DNA of 6,333 nt from Desulfarculaceae bacterium JdFR-95 (GCA_002011835.1 MTPE01000463.1:473-6805), one strand, 5' to 3'; counted from the stretch's first letter, positions 1 to 6,280 are shown. Notes: generated by a model not told the origin, from the letters alone. Program-made: numbers and translations.

Positions 1-2
1 CC

Positions 3-416
3 AGCCATATCTTCCGCGACCTGGACCAGATGGACCTGCAGGGCGTGATCTTCACCGGCTACGTACCCCGCCAGGACCTGCCCCTGCTCATGAACGCGGC
101 GGAGGTGTTCGTGTTCCCCTCGTTGTACGAGGGCTTCGGCCTGCCCGCCCTGGAGGCGATGAGCTGCGGCACGCCGGTGGTGACCAGCAACATCAGCTCT
201 CTGCCCGAGATCGTGGGCGAGGCCGCGGTGCTGGTGGACCCCCAGGATGCGGAGTCCATCGCCGAGGGCCTGCTGCAGGTGCTCTCGGACCCGGAGCTGC
301 GCCAGGACTTGTCCCGGCGGGGGCTGGAGCGGGCGGCCCGCTTCTCCTGGTTGCGGGCCGCGCGGGAGACCCTGGCCGTGTATGAGGACGCGCTGCAGGC
401 AAGGAGTGGCAGGTGA
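3..416 (+). CDS. Glycosyltransferase family 4, C-terminal part (5' end outside window)
   Basis: Only the C-terminal 137 residues are visible; the frame is open to the left edge. This is the nucleotide-sugar-binding half of a GT-B fold glycosyltransferase. The segment TGYVPRQDLPLLMNAAEVFV (residues 18-37) leads into the GT4 signature PSLYEGFGLPALEAM, where E43 and E51 form the E-x7-E pair that contacts the donor sugar-nucleotide. It continues with CGTPVVTSN, SSLPEIVGEAAVLVDP and the C-terminal RFSW helix. This pattern is typical of MtfB-like retaining mannosyltransferases, so the likely role is adding a sugar, perhaps mannose, to a lipid-linked O-antigen or exopolysaccharide precursor at the inner membrane. 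Donor and acceptor cannot be read from sequence. The stop codon overlaps the GTG start of the next, paralogous gene by 4 nt, implying one operon with coupled translation. The family assignment is firm; the exact sugar is inference. Confidence 0.93.
   Translation, partial: SHIFRDLDQMDLQGVIFTGYVPRQDLPLLMNAAEVFVFPSLYEGFGLPALEAMSCGTPVVTSNISSLPEIVGEAAVLVDPQDAESIAEGLLQVLSDPELRQDLSRRGLERAARFSWLRAARETLAVYEDALQARSGR
120..157 (+). repeat. 38-nt direct repeat, copy 1 (glycosyltransferase E-x7-E motif)
   Basis: This stretch is identical, base for base, to 1214-1251 in the following gene, 1094 nt away and in the same reading frame. It encodes SLYEGFGLPALE plus most of the next codon. Flanking bases differ on both sides. 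The match includes the less favoured codons TCG and TTG for Ser-Leu. Confidence 0.9.
401..406 (+). promoter_or_regulatory. Ribosome binding site for the second glycosyltransferase (GTG start)
   Basis: AAGGAG lies 6 nt before GTG 413, inside the last codons of the upstream gene. It supports the GTG start that overlaps the upstream stop (GTGA, 413-416) over later in-frame starts. Confidence 0.8.
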
Positions 417-1498
417 AGCTGATCTATGACATGCGCCACCTCACCCACACCATGCACGGCATGGCCCGCTACGCCCTGGAGTTGTTGCGGGCGCTGTTGG
501 CGGCCTCGGGCGACGAGCTGGGGGTGGGGGTGCTCCTGCGCTGGCGCGAACACGCCGAGCTGGTGCCGCGCGACCCGCGGGTGGTGAGCCTGGTGTACGA
601 CCTGGCGCCCTATAGCCCCTGGGCCCAACTGCGCCTGCCCGCGCTGCTCTCGCTCCTGGATCACGACCTCTACCATTGCCCCTTTTACGCTCCCCCTGTG
701 CGCCACCTCGGCCCCATGGTCTTCACGGTGCACGATCTGATCCACCTGCGCTTCCCCGCTCACCACGGTCTCAAGCATCGTGTGTTCTACCGCTGGGTGG
801 TGGCGCCGGCGGCGCAGCGGGCGCGGGCGGTGTTCACGGTGAGCGAGCACTCCAAGGCCGACCTGGTGGAGCTGTTGGGCGTGCCGCCGGAGAAGGTGGT
901 GGTCACGCCCAACGGGGTGGGCGAGGTCTTCCGGCCCCTGCCCGCAGCGGAACGGGAGGCCGCGGCGCGGCGTTTGGGCCTGCCCTGGCCTTTCGTGCTG
1001 GGCGTGGGCAACCCCAAGCCGCACAAGAACCTGGGGGCCTTGGTGGAGGCCTGGCGCCGGCTGGGGCCGGGGCGTCCGGGGCTGGTGCTGGTGGGAGTGG
1101 AGCCGGGCCAGGTGGCCGGGGCCGAGCCGGGGCCGGAGCTGGTCATGCTGCCCGGCCTGGGCGACGCGGACATGGCCGCGGCCTATGGCGCGGCGGCGGT
1201 GGTGGTGGTGCCGTCGTTGTACGAGGGCTTCGGCCTGCCCGCCCTGGAGGCCCTGGCTTGCGGGGCGCCGGTGGTGGCCAGCGACCGCGCCTCACTGCCC
1301 GAGGTGGTGGGCGAGGCAGGTCTGCTGGTGGAGCCGGAGCCCGAGGCCCTGGCCTGGGCCATACGCCGGGTGCTGGAGGAGGAAGAGCTGGCTGCGCGCC
1401 TGCGCGCCGCCGGTCCCCAGCGGGCCAGGCGCTTCTCCTGGGAACGCACCGCCCGCATCACCCTGGCCACCTACCGCCGCGTGCTGGGGGAGGAGTGA
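413..1498 (+). CDS. Glycosyltransferase family 4, MtfB-like (probable mannosyltransferase)
   Basis: The gene encodes a complete 361-residue GT-B enzyme of normal family length. The N-terminal acceptor domain begins MKLIYDMRHL and has the GMARY loop near residue 17. FTVHDLIHLRFP carries the probable catalytic-site His107-Asp108. TVSEHSKADL and TPNGV mark the domain linker. The C-terminal donor domain has GNPKPHKNL, with Lys205 as phosphate-contact candidate, and PSLYEGFGLPALEAL with the Glu271/Glu279 E-x7-E pair. There is no signal peptide or membrane span, so it should be a cytoplasmic or peripheral membrane enzyme acting on a lipid-linked glycan. GTG start was chosen because of AAGGAG 6 nt upstream and the 4-nt overlap with the preceding gene. 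It is a paralogue of that gene, sharing an identical 38-nt stretch around the E-x7-E codons. The stop overlaps the next start by 1 nt. Mannose as donor is inferred from the subfamily style only. Confidence 0.93.
   Translation: MKLIYDMRHLTHTMHGMARYALELLRALLAASGDELGVGVLLRWREHAELVPRDPRVVSLVYDLAPYSPWAQLRLPALLSLLDHDLYHCPFYAPPVRHLGPMVFTVHDLIHLRFPAHHGLKHRVFYRWVVAPAAQRARAVFTVSEHSKADLVELLGVPPEKVVVTPNGVGEVFRPLPAAEREAAARRLGLPWPFVLGVGNPKPHKNLGALVEAWRRLGPGRPGLVLVGVEPGQVAGAEPGPELVMLPGLGDADMAAAYGAAAVVVVPSLYEGFGLPALEALACGAPVVASDRASLPEVVGEAGLLVEPEPEALAWAIRRVLEEEELAARLRAAGPQRARRFSWERTARITLATYRRVLGEE
1214..1251 (+). repeat. 38-nt direct repeat, copy 2 (glycosyltransferase E-x7-E motif)
   Basis: Second copy of the repeat at 120-157, encoding the same SLYEGFGLPALE segment of the paralogous glycosyltransferase. 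Identity stops at both ends, although the proteins remain similar on either side. Confidence 0.9.
1489..1495 (+). promoter_or_regulatory. Ribosome binding site for the WbaZ-like glycosyltransferase
   Basis: GGAGGAG is part of a longer purine run. From the GGAGG core, spacing is 4 nt to ATG 1498 and 7 nt to GTG 1501. The two adjacent in-frame starts differ by one codon. The GTG has the more usual spacing, while the ATG is the stronger codon. Confidence 0.7.
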
Positions 1499-2661
1499 TG
1501 GTGTCTGCTGCGGCCGACCGTGGTCCCCTGGCCGGAGTGCAGGCGGTGCTGGTGCACGACTGGCTCACCGGCATGCGCGGGGGCGAGAAGGTGCTGGAGG
1601 CCTTCTGCCGCCTGTTGCCCGGCGCGCCGATCTACACCCTGCTCCACCTGCCGGGCACGGTGAGCGAGCGCATCGAGCGTCACCCCATCCGCACCTCCTT
1701 CCTGCAGCACATGCCCCTGGTGGGGCGCTTCTACCGCCATTATCTGCCCCTGTTCCCCTGTGCGGTGGAGAGCTTCCGTCTGCCCGCGGTGGAGCTGGTG
1801 CTCTCTTCCAGCCACTGCGTGGCCAAGGGGGTGAAGGTGCCGCCGGGGGCGGTACACGTGAGCTACGTGCACACCCCCATGCGCTACGTGTGGGATCTGT
1901 ACGAGGCCTACTTCGGGCCCGGCCGGGGCGGCACCGCCCGTCTGGTCATGCCCTGGCTGCGTCCCCTGCTGCAGCGCTGGGACGTGCGCACCGCGGCCCG
2001 GGTGGACCACTTCGTGGCCAACTCGGCCCACGTGGCCGAGCGCATCCGGCGCCACTACCGGCGCCAGGCGGTGGTGATCCACCCCCCGGTGGACACGGCC
2101 CGCTTCCGGCCCGTCTCCCCGGAGGAGGTGGAGGACTACTACCTGGTGGTGAGCGCCCTGGTGCCCTACAAGCGGGTGGACCTGGCGGTGCGGGCCTGCG
2201 CCCGTACCGGCCGGCGGCTCAAGGTGGTGGGCACCGGCCCGGAACTGTCCCGGCTGAAGAATCTGGCCGGACCCACGGTGGAGCTTCTGGGCTGGCAGCC
2301 GGACGCGGAGGTGGCCCGGCTCTACGCCCGGGCGCGGGCGCTGATCTTCCCCGGAGAGGAGGACTTCGGCATCACCCCTGTGGAGAGCATGGCCGCGGGC
2401 CGGCCGGTGGTGGCCTTTGCCCGCGGCGGGGCCCTGGAGACGGTGGTGGGCCTGGACGACCCCCAGGGCCGCCCTCCCACTGGCGTGTTCTTCCCCCGGC
2501 AGAACGAGGATGCCCTGGTGGCGGCCCTGGAGGAGCTGGAGGACTCCCTGGAGCGCTTCGACCCTTGGGCGCTGCGTACCCACGCGGAGCGCTTCGACAC
2601 CGCGGTGTTCCTGGAGCGGATGTCCGGTTTCCTGCAGGGGGTTCTGGCGCGCCGGCGTTGA
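1498..2661 (+). CDS. Glycosyltransferase family 4, WbaZ-like (probable mannosyltransferase)
   Basis: The gene encodes 387 residues, normal for the WbaZ-like GT4 group. The hallmark N-terminus LVHDWLTGMRGGEKVLEAF (residues 18-36) has the GGEKV acceptor-domain loop. It is followed by PIRTSFLQHMP, VLSSSHCVAKG and YVHTPMRYVWDLYE, then VDHFVANSAHVAERI and IHPPVDTARF at the linker. The donor domain has VVSALVPYKRVDLAV, with Lys225-Arg226 as diphosphate-contact candidates, and PGEEDFGITPVESMAAGRPVVAF with E-x7-E Glu288/Glu296. Family members transfer mannose or related sugars during O-antigen assembly from GDP-sugars in the cytoplasm; the sugar here is inferred. The ATG overlaps the previous TGA by one base (TGATG), arguing for coupled translation. 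The frame is open upstream to 676, but that extension is a shadow of the previous gene. GTG 1501 is an equally possible start. It is the last gene before the terminator at 2697-2731. Confidence 0.93.
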   Translation: MVSAAADRGPLAGVQAVLVHDWLTGMRGGEKVLEAFCRLLPGAPIYTLLHLPGTVSERIERHPIRTSFLQHMPLVGRFYRHYLPLFPCAVESFRLPAVELVLSSSHCVAKGVKVPPGAVHVSYVHTPMRYVWDLYEAYFGPGRGGTARLVMPWLRPLLQRWDVRTAARVDHFVANSAHVAERIRRHYRRQAVVIHPPVDTARFRPVSPEEVEDYYLVVSALVPYKRVDLAVRACARTGRRLKVVGTGPELSRLKNLAGPTVELLGWQPDAEVARLYARARALIFPGEEDFGITPVESMAAGRPVVAFARGGALETVVGLDDPQGRPPTGVFFPRQNEDALVAALEELEDSLERFDPWALRTHAERFDTAVFLERMSGFLQGVLARRR

Positions 2662-2685
2662 CCGTGGCCCAGGGGCGGTGATAAG
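2658..2685 (+). promoter_or_regulatory. Candidate sigma70-type promoter for trkA-trkH
   Basis: TTGACC (2658-2663, five of six matches to the -35 consensus) is followed by a 16-nt spacer and GATAAG (2680-2685, four of six matches to the -10, lacking the final T). The -35 overlaps the stop codon of the glycosyltransferase gene. Transcription would start near 2691-2693, just before the hairpin at 2697. It is the best candidate in the only intergenic gap, but one match of this quality can arise by chance. Confidence 0.35.
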
Positions 2686-2696
2686 TTTGGAGGGTA

Positions 2697-2731
2697 CGGG
2701 TCGGCCTGCAAGGAGGCCACCCGGTTTTTTT
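2697..2731 (+). terminator. Intrinsic (rho-independent) terminator after the glycosyltransferase operon
   Basis: CGGGT(C)GGCCT (2697-2707) pairs with AGGCCACCCG (2714-2723). This gives 10 base pairs with one bulged C at 2702 and a 6-nt loop, GCAAGG. One G follows, then seven T (2725-2731). The stem is strong and the T tract is striking in such GC-rich DNA. It begins 35 nt after the stop of the last glycosyltransferase gene. Its T tract ends 19 nt before the trkA ATG, so it could also act as a leader attenuator or as a 5' stabilising hairpin for trkA mRNA. Confidence 0.88.
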
Positions 2732-2736
2732 GGAGC

Positions 2737-2741
2737 GGGAG
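2737..2741 (+). promoter_or_regulatory. Ribosome binding site that decides the trkA start
   Basis: GGGAG lies 9 nt before ATG 2751. It supports that ATG over the in-frame TTG at 2730, which lies in the terminator T tract and has no Shine-Dalgarno sequence. Confidence 0.65.
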
Positions 2742-2750
2742 CGCCCTGGC

Positions 2751-4109
2751 ATGCAGGTGTTGATCATCGGTGCGGGCGAGGTGGGCTTCCACACCGCGCT
2801 TCGCCTCTCGCGGGAGGGCCACAAGGTGGTGGTGGTGGACCGCGACCCCGAGGCGGTGCGGGCGGTGACCGAGCAGATGGACGTGCAGACCCTGGTGGGG
2901 TTGGGTTCCAGCCCGCGGGTGCTGCGCGAGGCCGAGGTGGACGCGGCCGAGCTGGTGGTGGCGGTCACCGACAGCGACGAGGTCAATCTGCAGGCCTGCC
3001 GCTTCGCCCGCCTGCTGGCGCCTTACGTGACCACCGTGGCCCGCATCCGCAGCCAGGACTACCTGGACTTCATGGAGGAGGTGGGCAGCCGCAAGCTGGA
3101 CGTGGACACGGCCATCAACCCGGAGCGGGAGCTGGCCGCGCAGGTGATGCAGTTCGTGACCGTCCCTGCGGCCTCCTCGGTGGCCGACTTCGCGGGGGGC
3201 AAGGTCAAGCTCCTGGGGTTGAAGGTGCCGGCGGCCAGTCCCCTGGTGGGCCGTTCCCTGGCCGAGCTGCGCTCCGGGGGCGGGCCGCCCTTCCTGGTGG
3301 CGGCCATCGAGCGCGGGGGCAAGGTTTTGATCCCGCGGGGCAGCGACCTGATCCTGCCCGACGACCTGGCCTACGTGGTGGCGCGCGAGAGCGTGATCGA
3401 CCAGGTGGTGGAGCACTTCGGCCTGCAGGGCAGCCGGGTGCGCAACCTGGTGGTGGTGGGCGGCGGGGCCATAGGCCGCATGGTGGCGGAGCAGGCGGCG
3501 CGGCTGGGCATCAAGGTGCGTATCATCGAGAAGGACCCCGAGCGCTGCCAGGCCCTGGCCGACCACCTGGAGAACGTGATGGTCCTCCACGGCGATGGCA
3601 CCGACCTGAGTCTCCTGGAGGAGGAGAACGTAGGCGCGACCGACGTGTTCTGCGCGGTGACCGACGACGAGGAGGACAACGTGCTCATCGCGTTGTTGGG
3701 CAAGAAGATGGGTGCGCGGCGCACCATCGCCCGCGTGGCCCACATGGGCTACGTGCCTCTGGTCAGCAGCCTGGGTCTGGACTTGGTGGTGAGCCCCCGC
3801 TTCGCCGCGGTGGGGGCCATCCTGCGCCACCTGCGGCGGGGCAAGGTCCTCAACGTGGCCGCGCTCAAGGACGAGAACGCCGAGGTGATCGAGGTTGAGG
3901 CCCTGCCCACCTCTATGCTGGTGGGCCGTCCCCTGGCCGAGGTGGACATGCCCGCCGGGGCCTTGGTGGCGGCGGTGGTGCACCAGGGCGAGGTGATCGT
4001 CCCCGGCGGCAGCACGGTGGTGCAGCCGGGCGACCACCTGGTGATCTTCCTCCTGCGCAAGGTGCTGCGCAAGGTGGAGAAGCTGCTCACGGTCAACCTG
4101 GAGTTCTAG
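2751..4109 (+). CDS. trkA: Trk system potassium uptake protein TrkA (two RCK repeats)
   Basis: This is a cytoplasmic 452-residue regulator that binds NAD(H) and gates the TrkH potassium channel; the length matches classical TrkA. It holds two tandem RCK units. The first N-domain (about 1-120) starts MQVLIIGAGEVG, with the Rossmann glycines 7, 9 and 12 and Asp30 ending strand 2 (VVVVDRDP). The first RCK_C domain covers about 145-225. The second N-domain starts at about 231 with NLVVVGGGAIG (glycines 237, 239, 242) and Glu260 in RIIEKDP. The second RCK_C domain covers about 366-440, with LVGRPLAEVD and GEVIVPGG. Both dinucleotide sites look intact. ATG 2751 was preferred to TTG 2730 because it has GGGAG 9 nt upstream and places the first strand at the N-terminus as in homologues. 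trkH follows after 2 nt. No membrane segment is present. Expression may depend on the promoter-like site and hairpin just upstream. Confidence 0.97.
   Translation: MQVLIIGAGEVGFHTALRLSREGHKVVVVDRDPEAVRAVTEQMDVQTLVGLGSSPRVLREAEVDAAELVVAVTDSDEVNLQACRFARLLAPYVTTVARIRSQDYLDFMEEVGSRKLDVDTAINPERELAAQVMQFVTVPAASSVADFAGGKVKLLGLKVPAASPLVGRSLAELRSGGGPPFLVAAIERGGKVLIPRGSDLILPDDLAYVVARESVIDQVVEHFGLQGSRVRNLVVVGGGAIGRMVAEQAARLGIKVRIIEKDPERCQALADHLENVMVLHGDGTDLSLLEEENVGATDVFCAVTDDEEDNVLIALLGKKMGARRTIARVAHMGYVPLVSSLGLDLVVSPRFAAVGAILRHLRRGKVLNVAALKDENAEVIEVEALPTSMLVGRPLAEVDMPAGALVAAVVHQGEVIVPGGSTVVQPGDHLVIFLLRKVLRKVEKLLTVNLEF
4100..4103 (+). promoter_or_regulatory. Ribosome binding site for the TTG start of trkH
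   Basis: GGAG lies inside the last codons of trkA, 8 nt before TTG 4112. It supports the TTG start, which gives the family-typical N-terminus MRPAYVV, over internal GTG and ATG codons. Confidence 0.7.
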
Positions 4110-4111
4110 CC

Positions 4112-5560
4112 TTGCGTCCCGCCTACGTGGTCTCCCTGGTGGGGTTGATGTCCCTGGGCCTGGGGCTGTTCATGCTGGCGCCGTTGGCCGTGGCCCTGGT
4201 TTACGGCGAGGCGGTGTGGCGGGCCTTCCTGGGCGGGGCCGCGATCTGCGGCGTAGTGGGCGGCGCCCTGTTCTGGCTGTTCCGCGACCACGCCCGCGGC
4301 GAGCTGAACCACCGCGAGGGCATGGCCGTGGTGGGCATCTCCTGGGCCGCGGCGGCGGTGCTGGGGGGGATACCCTTCGAGCTGTCGGGCGAGTTCGCCT
4401 CCTTCAGCGACGCGGTGTTCGAGGCCGCCAGCGGCTTCACCACCACCGGCGCCAGTGTGCTCACCAGCGTGGAGGACTCCAGCCGGGGGGTCTTGTTCTG
4501 GCGGGCGCTGACCCACTGGCTGGGGGGTATGGGCTTCATCGTCTTGTCCCTGGCGGTGCTGCCCCTGGTGGGGGTGGGGGGCATGCAGTTGTTCAAGGCC
4601 GAGGTGCCCAGCCCCACCCCCGATCGCCTGGCCCCGCGTATTGCCGATACTGCGCGCCTGCTGTGGTGGGTGTATGCCGCGCTCACCGCGGCCGAGGTGG
4701 TGCTGCTCATGCTGGGCGGCCTGGACTGGTTCGAGGCCACCTGCCAGGCCTTCGCCACCATGGCCACGGGCGGCTTCTCCACCCGCAACGCCTCCATCGC
4801 CGGCTTCCAGAGCGCCTACGTGGAGTGGGTGGTGACCGTCTTCATGGTCCTGGCGGGCATGAACTTCACCCTGCACTTCCACCTCTTCCGCCGCCGTTGG
4901 GACGCCTGGTGGCGGGACGAGGAGTGCCGCTTCTACCTGGCCCTCTACGGGGCCTTCACCCTGCTCATCTTCCTGGGACTGTGGCTGGCCTCGGCCGCCG
5001 GGCCGGGCGACGCCCTGCGCCTGGCCGCCTTCCAGACCGCCACCATCCTCACCACCACCGGCTTCGCCACCACCGACTACTCCCTGTGGCCCGCCTTCTG
5101 CCTGGCGCTCTTGTTGCCCCTGATGTTCATCGGCGGCTCGGCCGGCTCCACCGGGGGCGGTCCCAAGGTGATGCGGGTGATGGTGGCGCTCAAGCAGGCG
5201 GTGGCCGAGCTGCGCCGCATGGTGCATCCCCGCCTGGTGGCGCCGGTGCGCTTCAACGGCGTGGCCCTGGAGCGCTCGGTGATCGGCGCGGTGTGGGGAT
5301 TCTTGGGGCTGTACTTCGTCTGCTTCGTGGTGGTGGGCCTGGCGCTGACCGCCATGGGCCTGGGCCTGGTGGAGGCCTTCAGCGCCTCCATCGCCTGCCT
5401 GGGTAACATCGGCCCCGGCCTGGGGGCGGTGGGCCCGGCGGGCAACTACGCCGCCCTGCCCGTGGCGGCCAAGTGGCTTCTGGCCGCGGCCATGATCGTC
5501 GGCCGCCTGGAGCTGTTCACGGTCTTGGTGCTCCTGGCGCCGGAGTTCTGGAAGCGCTGA
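4112..5560 (+). CDS. trkH: Trk potassium uptake system membrane subunit TrkH
   Basis: This is an inner-membrane potassium-conducting protein of 482 residues, the usual TrkH size. The protein is strongly hydrophobic, with membrane segments throughout, for example about 6-28 and 36-55. All four pore-loop filters of the SKT (Trk/Ktr/HKT) fold are visible: TTTGAS (110-115, Gly113), ATGGFST (218-224), TTTGFATTD (314-322, Gly317) and GNIGPG (431-436, Gly434). GGMGFIVL follows the first pore, and the Gly/Ser-rich loop FIGGSAGSTGGGPKVM lies after the third pore, corresponding to the gate region. The end, GRLELFTVLVLLAPEFWKR, is the conserved family C-terminus, so the gene is complete. The TTG start follows the trkA stop by 2 nt and has GGAG 8 nt upstream. 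TrkA would bind at the cytosolic face as a ring on a TrkH dimer. No terminator is seen downstream; convergent bioD ends 3 nt away. Confidence 0.97.
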   Translation: MRPAYVVSLVGLMSLGLGLFMLAPLAVALVYGEAVWRAFLGGAAICGVVGGALFWLFRDHARGELNHREGMAVVGISWAAAAVLGGIPFELSGEFASFSDAVFEAASGFTTTGASVLTSVEDSSRGVLFWRALTHWLGGMGFIVLSLAVLPLVGVGGMQLFKAEVPSPTPDRLAPRIADTARLLWWVYAALTAAEVVLLMLGGLDWFEATCQAFATMATGGFSTRNASIAGFQSAYVEWVVTVFMVLAGMNFTLHFHLFRRRWDAWWRDEECRFYLALYGAFTLLIFLGLWLASAAGPGDALRLAAFQTATILTTTGFATTDYSLWPAFCLALLLPLMFIGGSAGSTGGGPKVMRVMVALKQAVAELRRMVHPRLVAPVRFNGVALERSVIGAVWGFLGLYFVCFVVVGLALTAMGLGLVEAFSASIACLGNIGPGLGAVGPAGNYAALPVAAKWLLAAAMIVGRLELFTVLVLLAPEFWKR

Positions 5561-5563
5561 GGC

Positions 5564-6280
5564 TCAGTCCGCCAGGGCCTGGGCCAGCGGCGCCAGCTCC
5601 AGGTGTTCCTCCGCGGCCCGCGCCAGGCTCCCGGCGTCCATCTCTCTTTCCTCCAGGCGGGGCAGGGCGCCCAGGAAGGGCACCGCTCCGAACTCGGCGA
5701 TGAGCTGGTGGTTGAGTGCGCCCACCGCGCCGCGGCCGTCGTCCTCCTCCTGGCCGGAGAACACGAAGCCCAACACCGCCAGCCCCCGCGCGCGCAGGGC
5801 CTCGACCGTGAGCAGGGTGTGGTTGATGGTGCCCAGCCCCGGCCGGGCCACCACCACCACCGGCATACCCAGCTCCGCCATCAGGTCCAGGGCGGTGCGC
5901 CCCGCACACAGCGGCACCAACAGCCCCCCCACGCCCTCGCACAGGAACGGGCCCCCGTCGGCCAGGGAGGCCCGTACCCGGGCGGTCAGCTCCGGCCAGT
6001 CCGGCTCCATGCCCTCCAGGCGGGCCGCGGCCAGGGGGCTCAGGGCGTGGGGCAGGCACACCGGGTTCATGGCCGCGGGCGGCTCCAGGGGGGCCAGGCG
6101 GTGTACCCACAGGGCGTCCGGGCTGATGAGGCGGCCCTGGTGCTGGTGGCCGTCGCTGGCCACGGGCTTGCGGTAGCGCACCGGCAGGCCGCGGCGGCGC
6201 AGGGCCAGGAGCAAAGCGGCGCTGACCACGGTCTTGCCCACCTCGGTGTCGGTGCCGGCCACGAAGACGCCTCGCATCAT
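5564..6280 (-). CDS. bioD: ATP-dependent dethiobiotin synthetase BioD
   Basis: This cytoplasmic enzyme closes the ureido ring of dethiobiotin from 7,8-diaminononanoate, CO2 and a nucleoside triphosphate, the penultimate step of biotin synthesis. The 238 residues fit the family. The P-loop GTDTEVGKT spans residues 9-17 (Lys16). Lys38 in RKPVAS is the expected carbamate-site lysine. EGVGGLLVPL starts at Glu115, the usual Mg/phosphate site, and RPGLGTINHTLLTVEALRARG spans 146-166. At 171-176 it reads GFVFSG, where E. coli has an Asn (VAND) that contacts adenine; Ser175 occupies that place here. Two adjacent ATGs (6280 and 6277) are possible starts. GGAGGT lies 6 or 9 nt upstream of them. The first ATG overlaps the stop of the upstream gene (ATGA), so bioD is translated from a longer biotin-type operon. 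It runs convergent with trkH. Confidence 0.96.
   Translation of the reverse strand: MMRGVFVAGTDTEVGKTVVSAALLLALRRRGLPVRYRKPVASDGHQHQGRLISPDALWVHRLAPLEPPAAMNPVCLPHALSPLAAARLEGMEPDWPELTARVRASLADGGPFLCEGVGGLLVPLCAGRTALDLMAELGMPVVVVARPGLGTINHTLLTVEALRARGLAVLGFVFSGQEEDDGRGAVGALNHQLIAEFGAVPFLGALPRLEEREMDAGSLARAAEEHLELAPLAQALAD

Noticed and set aside
676..1497. N-terminal extension of the third glycosyltransferase frame back to 676
   Set aside because: The extension is Gly/Ala/Arg low-complexity sequence out of frame with the clear second glycosyltransferase. The family N-terminus (LVHDWLTGM) lies just after ATG 1498.
1471..2583. Open minus-strand frame of 370 codons antisense to the WbaZ-like glycosyltransferase
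   Set aside because: Low-complexity shadow of codon bias in GC-rich DNA. The plus-strand glycosyltransferase accounts for the conservation.
2730..2750. TTG at 2730 as the trkA start
   Set aside because: It lies in the terminator T tract with no Shine-Dalgarno sequence and adds seven residues before the Rossmann strand. ATG 2751 has GGGAG at good spacing.
2824..2838. Runs of GTG repeats (also near 1198-1210 and 3450-3458) as microsatellite or phase-variable tracts
   Set aside because: They are short, in-frame valine codons in Rossmann or GT-B beta strands, explained by protein structure and codon bias.
2322..4037. Open minus-strand frame of 571 codons, rich in His and Gln, antisense to trkA and the end of the third glycosyltransferase
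   Set aside because: Its composition is what results from reading the opposite strand of G/C-ending codons (GTG reads as CAC, CTG as CAG). It has no recognisable domain, and the plus-strand genes there are unmistakable.
4106..5227. Open minus-strand frame of 373 codons antisense to trkH
   Set aside because: His/Gln/Gly-rich shadow of the trkH codons with no domain and no plausible ribosome binding context. trkH is complete and well conserved.
5517..6110. Alternative minus-strand frame of 197 codons overlapping bioD
   Set aside because: Gly/Pro/Arg-rich shadow of bioD in another frame. bioD has all its catalytic motifs.
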